Shown: one piece after another, positions 1 through 6,581 of the stretch
Layout of the letters: each line of letters starts with the position of its first letter
Position numbering within the stretch: position 1 is the stretch's first letter
Assembly (NCBI GenBank): GCA_030598905.1
Contig: JAUVPA010000014.1
Location: 1 to 13,865 of the forward strand
Length of the DNA stretch: 13,865 nt
Reading direction: 5' to 3'
Source of the DNA: Acidimicrobiia bacterium
Lineage (GTDB): Bacteria > Actinomycetota > Acidimicrobiia > Spongiisociales > UBA5794
Position numbers and translations under genes: made by a program
Notes under the pieces: generated by a model
What the model saw: only the letters and a program-made list of their open reading frames with translations
Told to the model about the DNA's origin: nothing
Databases searched by the model: none

Positions 1-144
1 ATGGACACCGACATCAATGACCCCAGCTTCGGTGAAGCCATGGCGCGTCGGCTCGACCAGCACTACCGGACTTGGGTGGAGGCTCAGCCCAACCCGACCG
101 AGGCCGGTCGATCCACGTCAACGGCGCCTCCACCGACTGTGTAG
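1..144 (+). CDS. C-terminal end of an unidentified protein (probably partial)
   Basis: The first reading frame is open from the window edge to a TAG at 142-144. It encodes 47 residues beginning MDTDINDPSFGEAMARRLDQ and ending in a Thr/Ser/Pro-rich tail. The ATG at position 1 may be internal to a longer gene cut by the window edge, and no ribosome site can be checked. The stretch INDPSFGEAMARRLDQ loosely resembles the last helix of phospholipase D/cardiolipin synthase-type proteins, where an Asp-Pro-x-Phe element is followed by an amphipathic helix. That is only a weak resemblance by eye. I do not assign a function. Codon use is GC-rich and consistent with real coding. Confidence 0.45.
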   Translation: MDTDINDPSFGEAMARRLDQHYRTWVEAQPNPTEAGRSTSTAPPPTV

Positions 145-210
145 CAGCCGCCGATATGGCCGACACGAGACTCCGGACGCGAGAAAGCGCTCGGGATGTG
201 TTGGTGTGCC

Positions 211-306
211 AAGGGTTTCCTTCGCAGCGGCGGAGGGAATCGAACCGCTTGCGCTCGCCGAAGCATCCCCCGGAACCGCGCCGAGCAACCACGGCGGAAG
301 AGAGCC
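211..306 (+). repeat. Dispersed repeat, copy 1 (upstream of the cys operon)
   Basis: Positions 242-306 match 2725-2789 at 63 of 65 bases, with differences only at 249 and 280. The similarity continues more weakly leftwards to about 211 (2693 in the other copy), with one indel. Both copies have the same orientation and lie between genes, on either side of cysK-cysE. The conserved core begins GAACCGC and ends GGCGGAAGAGAGCC. On the minus strand the repeat holds a C-UUCG-G tetraloop sequence and inverted segments GCTCG/CGAGC, so a structured RNA or DNA hairpin is possible. No family is recognised. Confidence 0.85.
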
Positions 307-639
307 TCGATCGTCAACGTTGGACAACGTTCCTTCGAATGGGTACGCCTGTCAACGAGTGCTGCCCAGTGTCAGGCTGTGTCAGGTCGTTGGGCTTCAG
401 TCCGGCTTCAGGCACCACAGCAGCACTACCGAATCGGCCCTCCGACACCCGCCACTCTCCGTGGGCATGACGAGATCAAACGGCGCGGGAGCTCCAGCTT
501 CGCTCGTGATCGTTCCAGTGCGTTCCGTTTCGTCTTTCCACGCTTGACAATCTCCGGGAATTCCAGGACGAACCACTCGGGCATCCAACCGAAAGCGGTG
601 GAGTTGCCTTCTCCGCCGGGCTACGCTGGCGGCACGGAT
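307..639. other. Gene-free stretch before the cysteine leader
   Basis: No convincing gene is visible on either strand. There is a small tandem repeat, GTGTCAGG twice with a 10-bp period, at 369-386. A TTGACA hexamer stands at 544-549, but no matching -10 element follows at 16-18 bp. A TACGCT hexamer (TANNNT type) at 622-627 could be the -10 of a promoter with a very short leader before the ATG at 640, but it lacks a clear -35. CCGCC (613-617) and GGCGG (628-632) can pair and would cover the only weak ribosome-site candidate of the leader peptide. The promoter of the cys operon must lie here, but I cannot place it with confidence. Confidence 0.5.
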
Positions 640-717
640 ATGAGAACCTTCGCCCACGGTCGCTGCTCCTCTTGTTGCTGCGGTTTCCCCGCGGGCGAAC
701 GATGTTGCTGTCCCTGA
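640..717 (+). CDS. Cys-rich leader peptide of the cysK-cysE operon
   Basis: A short frame runs from ATG 640 to TGA 715-717 and encodes 25 residues. Seven are Cys: residue 9, residues 12-14 (codons TGT TGC TGC at 673-681) and residues 22-24 (TGT TGC TGT at 703-711). The first cluster reads RCSSCCCGFP and the second ERCCCP. Such density of one rare amino acid just upstream of the genes that make that amino acid is the hallmark of an attenuation leader peptide, here reporting the supply of charged tRNA-Cys. The stop lies 25 nt before the terminator hairpin. A weak GGCGG (628-632) is the only ribosome-site candidate for the ATG. The frame is also open upstream, so in-frame GTG 598 or TTG 604 are alternative starts, but the short form fits the attenuator geometry best. 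The peptide itself probably has no function after translation. Confidence 0.85.
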   Translation: MRTFAHGRCSSCCCGFPAGERCCCP

Positions 718-773
718 TTCCCACCACCGACTGAAGCAACACGGCCCGCGGCGAACAGCCCGGGCCTTTCTCT
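678..773 (+). promoter_or_regulatory. Cysteine-responsive transcription attenuator (four competing RNA segments)
   Basis: Segment 1 (678-683, within the first Cys cluster) pairs with segment 2 start 689-694 (six pairs, one G-U). Segment 2 (CCGCGGGC 689-696 plus TGTTGCT 703-709) pairs perfectly with segment 3 (AGCAACA 735-741 plus GCCCGCGG 744-751), giving 15 Watson-Crick pairs around a small internal loop. Segment 3 (743-752) alternatively pairs with segment 4 (758-766) as a terminator followed by a U-rich tract. Expected logic from known amino-acid attenuators: when Cys is scarce the ribosome stalls on codons 12-14, masks segment 1 and leaves segment 2 free, so 2:3 forms and cysK is transcribed. 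When Cys is plentiful the ribosome reaches the stop, covers segment 2, and the 3:4 terminator forms. The pairings are read directly; the regulatory behaviour is inferred. Confidence 0.82.
743..773 (+). terminator. Attenuator terminator hairpin before cysK
   Basis: GGCCCG (743-748) pairs with CGGGCC (761-766), and GGC (750-752) pairs with GCC (758-760). C749 is bulged and the loop is GAACA. The next seven bases are TTTCTCT, a U-rich but imperfect tract. The hairpin ends only a few bases before the cysK ribosome site GGAGG at 776-780, so it could also limit ribosome access if termination is incomplete. Confidence 0.75.
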
Positions 774-788
774 ATGGAGGAACACACC

Positions 789-1739
789 ATGGGACAGATC
801 TTTTCCGACATCACCGAGACGATCGGCGGCACCCCGCTGGTCGAACTGCAACGCATGGCTCCCGCCGACGGCGCCCGCATCGTGGCGAAGCTGGAGTCAT
901 TCAACCCGCTGTCGAGTGTCAAGGACCGCATCGGGGCCGCCATGATCGCCGCTGCCGAGGAGTCCGACGGCATCAGGCCGGGCGAGACGACCCTGATCGA
1001 GCCGACGAGCGGCAACACCGGCATCGCCCTGGCGTTCGTCGCGGCCGCAAAGGGGTATCGGTTGATACTGACGATGCCCGACACGATGAGCGTCGAACGT
1101 CGCAAGTTGCTTCGACTCCTCGGCGCAGACGTCGTACTAACGCCGGGCGAGGAGGGGATGAACGGCGCCATCTCCAAGGCCGAGCAGTTGCGAGACGAGA
1201 CGCCGGGAGCGGTAATCCTGCAGCAGTTCTCGAACCCTGCCAATCCGGGGATTCATCGCGTCACCACCGCCGAGGAGATCTGGGTCGACACCGACGGGGA
1301 GGTGGACATCGTCGTGTCTGCGGTCGGGACCGGGGGGACGATCACCGGGATTGGTGAAACGCTCAAACCGAGAAGGCCGTCCCTGCACATGGTGGCGGTC
1401 GAGCCGAACGATTCCCCGGTTCTCTCCGGCGGATCTCCGGGGCCCCACCAGATCCAGGGGATCGGCGCGGGATTCGTCCCACCGGTTCTCAACCAGGATC
1501 TGATCGACGAGGTCGTCCGGGTCACCAACGAGGACGCTTTCCGGACCGCCCGTGAGGTCGCTCACACCGAGGGAATCCCGGTCGGGATCTCCAGCGGAGC
1601 CGCCCTTCACGCGGCGCTGGAGGTGGGGGCGCGGCCCGAGCAGCGGGGCAAGCTGCTCGTTGTGATCCTCCCCGACACCGGCGAACGATACCTGTCGACG
1701 GTGTTGGCGGAGACGGACGAAGAGCGCGCCGGAACATGA
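789..1739 (+). CDS. cysK: O-acetylserine sulfhydrylase (cysteine synthase A type)
   Basis: 316 residues, the usual length of CysK. The enzyme uses pyridoxal phosphate to convert O-acetyl-L-serine and sulfide to L-cysteine and acetate in the cytoplasm. Family marks are visible in order: N-terminal DITETIGGTPLVEL; the PLP-lysine in PLSSVKDRIG (Lys45); the substrate loop TSGNTG (about 73-78); the phosphate-binding GTGGT (180-184); ISSGAA (about 268-272); and PDTGERYLST near the C-terminus. I chose ATG 789 because GGAGG at 776-780 is 8 nt upstream and the protein then begins as its family does; the in-frame ATG at 774 overlaps that ribosome site. The gene follows the Cys-codon attenuator, and its stop overlaps the cysE start (ATGA). 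The OASS family also includes CysM and cystathionine beta-synthase-like members, but the length and motifs favour CysK. Confidence 0.95.
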   Translation: MGQIFSDITETIGGTPLVELQRMAPADGARIVAKLESFNPLSSVKDRIGAAMIAAAEESDGIRPGETTLIEPTSGNTGIALAFVAAAKGYRLILTMPDTMSVERRKLLRLLGADVVLTPGEEGMNGAISKAEQLRDETPGAVILQQFSNPANPGIHRVTTAEEIWVDTDGEVDIVVSAVGTGGTITGIGETLKPRRPSLHMVAVEPNDSPVLSGGSPGPHQIQGIGAGFVPPVLNQDLIDEVVRVTNEDAFRTAREVAHTEGIPVGISSGAALHAALEVGARPEQRGKLLVVILPDTGERYLSTVLAETDEERAGT

Positions 1740-2488
1740 CCGACACGATCCGGACGAACGAGAATACTGCGGGTGCGCTCGCCCGGAGCCGGCTGCACCC
1801 GTGGAAGCGGATCCGCGAGGATGTCCATGCGGTCTTCGCCCGCGACCCCGCCGCCCGCACCGTCCCCACAGTACTCGCCTTCTCCCCGGGCCTCCACGCC
1901 ATCTTGGCGCACCGCATCGCACACCGGCTGTGGAGGGCGGGACACCGGTTCACGGCCCGGCTGGTCAGTCATCTGAGCCGTGCGTTCACGGGTATCGAGA
2001 TCCATCCTGCTGCGAGGATCGGTCGTCGCTTCGTCATCGATCACGGAATGGGTGTGGTGATCGGGGAAACGACGGAGATCGGCGACGACGTGATGCTGTA
2101 CCAGGGGGTCACACTGGGCGGCACGAGTCTCGAGCGGCGGAAGCGCCACCCCACGCTCGAGGACGGGGTGGTGGTCGGTGCCGGAGCCAAGATCCTCGGT
2201 GCTGTCATCATCGGGAGCGGAGCGCGGGTTGGAGCCGGTGCCGTGGTCGTGAGCGACCTGCCGTCCGGTTCGACCGTCGTGGGGTTGGCCGGCCGTGTGA
2301 TCAACGGGGACCGGCCCGGTCCGCGTGTCCCGACCGTGGATCTCACCGAGAGCAAAGACGACCATGCCGTTCGTGTGCTCGAGATCCTCGTCGAGCGGGT
2401 GCAACGCCTCGAGAGCAACGCCACCGATGCCACCGGGGCCGTTCCCTCCATCCCCGCAGAGTCCTTCATCCGGGGAGGCGGCATCTGA
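1736..2488 (+). CDS. cysE: Serine O-acetyltransferase (EpsC/short CysE type)
   Basis: 250 residues. It transfers acetyl from acetyl-CoA to L-serine, making O-acetylserine for CysK. The N-terminal helical part (about 1-85) is followed by left-handed beta-helix hexapeptide repeats (about 86-190), with IHPAARIG, VIDHGMGVVIGET and LYQGVTLGG typical of SAT. By motif alignment the probable catalytic histidines are His103 (IDHG) and His138 (KRHP). The protein ends in RGGGI: a C-terminal Ile after Gly-rich residues is what inserts into the CysK active site in the cysteine synthase complex, so the two neighbours probably form that complex. Translation is coupled to cysK by the ATGA overlap. Between about residues 200 and 245 there is a less conserved, acidic helical extension. 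No separate promoter is evident, so cysE should be governed by the same attenuator. Confidence 0.94.
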   Translation: MTDTIRTNENTAGALARSRLHPWKRIREDVHAVFARDPAARTVPTVLAFSPGLHAILAHRIAHRLWRAGHRFTARLVSHLSRAFTGIEIHPAARIGRRFVIDHGMGVVIGETTEIGDDVMLYQGVTLGGTSLERRKRHPTLEDGVVVGAGAKILGAVIIGSGARVGAGAVVVSDLPSGSTVVGLAGRVINGDRPGPRVPTVDLTESKDDHAVRVLEILVERVQRLESNATDATGAVPSIPAESFIRGGGI

Positions 2489-2680
2489 ATCGGCGGTTCT
2501 GCGCGTCGGTGGAGGGTTCGTCTGGGAGGCCGCCGTCGGCAGCGCCGCCGGCCGTCTCGCCGCGGAGACCGCTGCCCGCTTTCCGGAACTGAGACCTTAG
2601 CTCGTGGCTGGAACGTGTTTCTGTCACTCCTTCTTGATACGTTCGAGATCGATCGACGAGCGAGACCGGAAAGCCGAGAA

Positions 2681-2697
2681 CCCTTGCAGGGCAAGGG
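2681..2697. repeat. Perfect hairpin next to repeat copy 2
   Basis: CCCTTGC and GCAAGGG form a perfect 7-bp inverted repeat around the 3-nt loop AGG. It abuts the left end of repeat copy 2. Copy 1 has only the right arm-like AAGGG at 211-215, so the hairpin is not shared in full. No U-tract follows on either strand, so it is not a standard terminator. Confidence 0.6.
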
Positions 2698-2789
2698 ATC
2701 TCGTTCGTAGCGGGGGCGGGATCTGAACCGCATGCGCTCGCCGAAGCATCCCCCGGAACCGCACCGAGCAACCACGGCGGAAGAGAGCC
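2693..2789 (+). repeat. Dispersed repeat, copy 2 (downstream of the cys operon)
   Basis: Same orientation as the copy at 211-306. The core 2725-2789 differs at two of 65 bases and the left flank at several, with one indel. The offset between copies is 2483 bp and encloses the complete attenuator-cysK-cysE unit. Just to the right, GGTCGAG (2824-2830) and CTCGACC (2842-2848) form another inverted repeat. No coding function is evident, although short frames run through both copies on either strand. Confidence 0.85.
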
Positions 2790-2823
2790 GCGAGGCAGAA
2801 ACACGCGAAGATGCACGTCATGA

Positions 2824-2848
2824 GGTCGAGGCCGAGCAGGGCTCGACC
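2824..2848. repeat. Inverted repeat right of repeat copy 2
   Basis: GGTCGAG (2824-2830) and CTCGACC (2842-2848) are perfect reverse complements separated by 11 nt, with a further CC/GG pair possible inside. No U-tract follows. Its relation to the neighbouring repeat is unknown. Confidence 0.45.
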
Positions 2849-3098
2849 GAAGTGAGGACCCCGGCCGCCAGACCGACGGCGAACGCACGGGCGACCTTCG
2901 GGTCATGAGGCGATTCTGGGTAACTCGCTGACTTGGAAGAGTGCGCGCAATCCTTACACACGCCGGGTTTTCGCTCCTCGCCACTTCGCGTTGCTACCCA
3001 TCCGTTCCATCAACATCCATGCGGCCCCCTATTCGTCGGCTTCGGACAGAATCTCGTCGAACGACTCACAGGCCTTGGTGGGCGTGCGGAGAACCGAT

Positions 3099-3605
3099 TC
3101 AGCTCACGTGTGGGGGCTTGGCGACGAGGTGACCGCCATGCCGTTCGAGAACATCTGGTACCTCGTCAGGGTGACCATGGTCGGCGACGACGACCAACAC
3201 CTGGCCGGGTCTGAGCGGAGTCTGCTCCCAGTCCCACTCTTCATCCAACAAGCGTCCATCAACGGAGAGAGCAACGGTGGCACCCACAACGCTCCCCGCG
3301 AACGCTCCGGTGATTCCACCTGCCGCCAGGATCCCGCCCACCCCCAGGATCCCCACCCCGGGAACAGCGAGGGCCATGATTGTCATCCCTGCGACGGCTC
3401 CGATGGGCGCGCCGACGGCGATTCCCTGCTCGATGTCGTGGGTCACCTCGGCGTCGGCGTCGGTCTCGAACATGTAGCTGTCCGAATGATGCACCGCGAC
3501 CCCCAGGTGCTCGTCGGCAAGACCCAGTTGCCGTAGCTCCTCTACCGCCGCCTCGGCAGGGGCACGGTCGCCGAAGACGGCTCCCAAGTGGTGCTCAATG
3601 CTCAT
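3099..3605 (-). CDS. Glycine-zipper stress-type protein (YflT/DUF1269-like)
   Basis: 168 residues from ATG 3605. The N-terminal part (about 1-45, GAVFGDRAPAEAAVEELRQL, then LADEHLGVAV) has the pattern of the small alpha/beta domain of general-stress YflT-like proteins, in which a sequence compares an index to a neighbouring partner. The middle (about 60-115) is a Gly/Ala-rich hydrophobic stretch with GxxxG-type spacing (GIAVGAPIGAVAGM, VPGVGILGVGGILAAGGITG), a glycine zipper that probably inserts in or lies on the membrane. The C-terminal part (PGQVLVVVADHG and on) resembles a second copy of the small domain. The frame is open to an ATG at 3719, but the family-like start is at 3605; in-frame ATG 3644 is an alternative. 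The molecular role of such proteins is not established. Confidence 0.72.
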   Translation of the reverse strand: MSIEHHLGAVFGDRAPAEAAVEELRQLGLADEHLGVAVHHSDSYMFETDADAEVTHDIEQGIAVGAPIGAVAGMTIMALAVPGVGILGVGGILAAGGITGAFAGSVVGATVALSVDGRLLDEEWDWEQTPLRPGQVLVVVADHGHPDEVPDVLERHGGHLVAKPPHVS

Positions 3606-3778
3606 GGCCCTACTCGCCCGTTCCTGTCCGGCGAATCGCCGCGACATCACAAAGCCTACCGACGGTCGACCGGCCTGATATGGGAGTCTGCGGACTGAGT
3701 TGCCGGCTGGTGCGCACACACATGAGCCGCTCGAGACATTGGCGCGGTGCGGACGAGCCGCCGCTCTACCGGCCTTGG

Positions 3779-6109
3779 CTACCCGTTCTGCTGGATTCCC
3801 TCGAGGGCATCCAGCACCCGCTCAGGTGTGAACGGCGTTGTGCGTAGGCGTACCCCGACCGCGTCGTAGATGGCATTGGCGATCGTGGGAATGGGTGCGT
3901 TGATCCCGATCTCGGCGATCGACTTTGCGCCCATTGGTCCGGTGGGTTCGTATGAGTCGATGAGGATCGCCCGGATCCGCGGCAGATCGGGTGCCGCCGG
4001 GATCTTGTAATCGAAGAACGTCGGGTTGCGGACCCGCCCGTGGTCGCTGATGAGCATCTCCTCGGTGAGCGCATACCCAATACCGTTGGCGACCGCCCCT
4101 TCCAGTTGACCTTCGGCGGCAGCGGGGTTGATCGGCACACCGCAGTCGGCCGCCGCCACGTAGTCGATGATCTTCACCTGGCCCGTCTCCGTGTCGACGG
4201 CGACTTCGGCGAAGCTCGCGAGGAACGGCGGTGGCGATTCTGCCCCGACATACGACGCCGTCGCCCCTATCTGGACCTGGTCGGTCGCATACAGGGCACG
4301 GAGCCCGACGTCCTCGAGAGTGACGCTCTCACCCATCGGGGAAGCAACACGCTCGGAGCCGATCCGGAGCCTCGCCGCCTCCTCGTCGAGCATGAACGAT
4401 GCCACTTCGAGGATCTGATCACGGACCTGCTCGGCGACGATCCGGACGGCGTTCCCCGACACGTACGTCGTCGACGACGCGTAAGCGCCGGTGTCGAACG
4501 GTGTCACATCCGTGTCGGAGGAGTACACGATGATCTTCGCGAGCGGAACGCCGAGCACCTCCGCAGCGATCTGGCCGAGGATCGTGTCCGATCCGGTGCC
4601 GAGATCGGTCGCTCCGATCAAGAGGTTGAACGACCCGTCGTCGTTCATCTTGATGGTCGCGGCCGCCATGTCAACGTCGGCGATGCCTGATCCCTGCATG
4701 TGAACGGACATCCCGACACCGTGCACCCACGATCCGTCGCGCCGACGGGCCCCGTGTTTGGCATCCCATCCGATCCGCTCCGCCCCGATGTCGATGCACT
4801 GCTCGAGCTCGCAGCTCTTGACCATCTGCTCGACACCCGCCTTGCCCTCACCGATCGCTTCGAAGATGGGCGATGTCTCCCCCACCCGGATGTGGTTGCG
4901 GCGTCGTAGTTCGACGGGGTCCATGGCGAGGTCCTCGGCCAATTCGTCCATGGCGGTCTCGAGAGCGAAATACCCCTGGGTGGCACCGTAACCGCGGTAC
5001 GCGCCGCCGACCGGCATGTTCGTGTACACGGTCTTGCCGTCGAAGCGCACGTCCGATGCCTTGTTGTACAGTGGCAGCGTCTTGGATCCGACATTCGACA
5101 TCACCGTGAGGGCGTGACTGCCGTAAGCGCCGGTATTGGAGATCACCTCCATGTCGACAGCGCGGAGAACTCCATCATTGCCAGCGCCCAGCTTCACCCG
5201 GACACGCATCGGATGTCGCGTCCGCGAGGCGAAGAACTCCTCCGGTCGCGACAGGACCGCGAGCGATGGACGACCCGTGCGCATCGTGACCAACCCAACG
5301 ACGTCCTCGAGAAGGATCTCCTGTTTCACCCCGAAGCCGCCGCCGATCCGCGGCTTGATCACCCGCACCTTGTAGAGGGGCAGATCGAGGACTCGGGAAA
5401 CGATACGGCGGGCGTGGAATGGGACCTGGGTGCTGCTGACGAGCACGAGGCGGCCGTCGTTGTCGAGGTATCCCTGCACGACGTGTGGTTCGATCGGGGC
5501 ATGCTGGGCATACTGGGTCTCGCACACGATCTCGACGACGGCGGCGGACCTTGCGAACCCTGCTTCGATATCTCCCACATCGACCTTGACGACGGAGACC
5601 GTGTTGCGGGCAGCCTCGTGGATGCCGGTGGCGTCGTCCTCGTCGTGGATGACCGGGGCATCAACGGCAAGGGCTGCGTCGATGCTGAGAACGGCGGGAA
5701 GCGTCTCGTACTGAACGTCGATGAGTCGCACCGCCGCATGAGCGATCTCGAGTGTCTCGGCCGCTACCGCCGCGACGCGATCTCCAACGAAACGGACCGT
5801 GTTGTCGAACATGCGGGCGTCGTACGGGGATGGCTCCGGGTATCCCTGTCCTGCAGTCGTGTAGCGCCGTGTGGGCGTGTTCTCGTGGGTGAGGATCAGT
5901 GCCACGCCGGGGAGCACCTCGGCCCGTGAGGTGTCGATCTCGATGATCTGCGCGTGGGCGTGCGGGCTGGTGAGGAACGCGATGTGAAGTGAACCGTCGA
6001 CGTCGACGTCCTCGACGAAGACCGGCTTACCTGTCACCAGGGCGTAGGCATCGACCTTGGGCTCGCTGTGTCCGACGACCTTGAAGTGTGGAACGGTCTG
6101 ATCAGGCAT
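3779..6109 (-). CDS. Molybdenum hydroxylase, molybdopterin-binding large subunit
   Basis: 776 residues, typical of CoxL/XdhA-type large subunits. The protein has the aldehyde oxidase/xanthine dehydrogenase a/b hammerhead domain near the N-terminus (VDAYALVTGKPVFVEDV at about 19-35) and the molybdopterin-binding region after it. Visible marks are RIGGGFGVKQE (about 254-264), GGAYRGYGATQG (about 368-379) and, near the C-terminus, MGAKSIAEIGINA, whose Glu733 matches the catalytic Glu of the family. True form I CO dehydrogenase has AYRCSFR where this protein has AYRGYGA, so it is not expected to oxidise CO. Xanthine/purine, nicotinate-type or aromatic-type substrates are possible. The start ATG 6109 overlaps the previous gene by 8 nt and has GGGAG 6 nt upstream. 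It is the last gene of the M-S-L-ordered operon. Confidence 0.92.
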   Translation of the reverse strand: MPDQTVPHFKVVGHSEPKVDAYALVTGKPVFVEDVDVDGSLHIAFLTSPHAHAQIIEIDTSRAEVLPGVALILTHENTPTRRYTTAGQGYPEPSPYDARMFDNTVRFVGDRVAAVAAETLEIAHAAVRLIDVQYETLPAVLSIDAALAVDAPVIHDEDDATGIHEAARNTVSVVKVDVGDIEAGFARSAAVVEIVCETQYAQHAPIEPHVVQGYLDNDGRLVLVSSTQVPFHARRIVSRVLDLPLYKVRVIKPRIGGGFGVKQEILLEDVVGLVTMRTGRPSLAVLSRPEEFFASRTRHPMRVRVKLGAGNDGVLRAVDMEVISNTGAYGSHALTVMSNVGSKTLPLYNKASDVRFDGKTVYTNMPVGGAYRGYGATQGYFALETAMDELAEDLAMDPVELRRRNHIRVGETSPIFEAIGEGKAGVEQMVKSCELEQCIDIGAERIGWDAKHGARRRDGSWVHGVGMSVHMQGSGIADVDMAAATIKMNDDGSFNLLIGATDLGTGSDTILGQIAAEVLGVPLAKIIVYSSDTDVTPFDTGAYASSTTYVSGNAVRIVAEQVRDQILEVASFMLDEEAARLRIGSERVASPMGESVTLEDVGLRALYATDQVQIGATASYVGAESPPPFLASFAEVAVDTETGQVKIIDYVAAADCGVPINPAAAEGQLEGAVANGIGYALTEEMLISDHGRVRNPTFFDYKIPAAPDLPRIRAILIDSYEPTGPMGAKSIAEIGINAPIPTIANAIYDAVGVRLRTTPFTPERVLDALEGIQQNG

Positions 6110-6581
6110 CGGTCTCTCCCGCCTGCAGCCGGGCGGTCGCCAGGATTACATCCACCTGCTTGACGTATCCGGTGCACCGGCAGAGGTTCCCGGCCAGTGC
6201 CTCTCTGACCTCGTCCTCGGTGGGATCGGGATTGCGGGACAACAGATCGATCCCAGACATGAGGATGCCCGGCGTGCAGAATCCGCACTGCACCGCTCCC
6301 ACATCGATCATCGCCTGTTGCATCGGATGGAGGCGCCCGTCGTGTTCGAGGCCCTCGACGGTGTCGACGTCTTTGCCGTCGGCGGCGACGGCCAACACCA
6401 TGCACGCGTTCACAGCGCTCCCGTCCAGAAGCACGGCGCAGGCTCCACAGTCGCCGGTGTCGCATCCGAGCTTGACACTCTTCATCCCGTTCCGGCGCAG
6501 CACTTCGAGGAGGGTCTCTCCGAGTTCGGTCTCGATCGAGCGTCGAGTACCGTTGATCGTGAGGGCGATCGTCTGTTTCAC
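6102..6581 (-). CDS. Molybdenum hydroxylase, [2Fe-2S] subunit
   Basis: 159 residues, normal for CoxS/XdhC-type small subunits. It carries two [2Fe-2S] clusters that pass electrons from the molybdenum site to FAD. The plant-ferredoxin-type ligands are Cys40, Cys45, Cys48 and Cys60 (GCDTGDCGAC); the helical C-terminal domain ligands are Cys99, Cys102, Cys134 and Cys136 (QCGFCTPG and GNLCRCTGY). All eight ligands are present, so the subunit looks functional. It starts with GTG at 6581, overlapping the upstream stop as GTGA, with a G-rich ribosome site (GAGGGGG) about 8 nt before it. It overlaps the downstream subunit by 8 nt, so all three are probably translated in fixed ratio. Confidence 0.95.
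   Translation of the reverse strand: MKQTIALTINGTRRSIETELGETLLEVLRRNGMKSVKLGCDTGDCGACAVLLDGSAVNACMVLAVAADGKDVDTVEGLEHDGRLHPMQQAMIDVGAVQCGFCTPGILMSGIDLLSRNPDPTEDEVREALAGNLCRCTGYVKQVDVILATARLQAGETDA

Larger units (their letters stand above)
2489..3098. other. Intergenic region after cysE, with a coding-like remnant
   Basis: This 610-bp gap has no complete gene. A frame overlapping the cysE end and stopping at TAG 2598-2600 has strongly GC-rich third positions and a reasonable composition (ESAVLRVGGGFVWEAAVGSA and on to RFPELRP), but no ATG or GTG start near its coding-like part. It may be a remnant or chance. The second repeat copy (2693-2789) and two perfect short inverted repeats (2681-2697, 2824-2848) lie here. 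From about 2850 to 3098 nothing is recognised. No clear terminator with a U-tract follows cysE. Confidence 0.5.

Noticed and set aside
211..306. tRNA gene or tRNA 3' end in the repeats (minus strand TTCGATTCC / TTCAGATCC)
   Set aside because: The T-loop-like text is not enclosed by a paired stem in either copy, no acceptor stem partner exists, and no anticodon arm can be formed.
544..572. Promoter with -35 TTGACA at 544-549
   Set aside because: No TANNNT-type -10 occurs at 16-18 bp downstream.
426..584. 52-residue frame on the minus strand (begins MPEWFVLEFPEIVKRG)
   Set aside because: The composition is protein-like, but there is no ribosome site at a usual distance and no recognisable family, so it is not called as a gene.
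196..717. Long frame on the + strand through repeat copy 1 ending with the Cys-rich tail
   Set aside because: Upstream of 640 its composition is not protein-like and it crosses a non-coding repeat; only the last 25 codons fit the leader peptide.
5114..5929. 271-residue + strand frame antisense to the molybdopterin subunit
   Set aside because: It is a shadow of the well-supported minus-strand gene caused by GC-rich codons.
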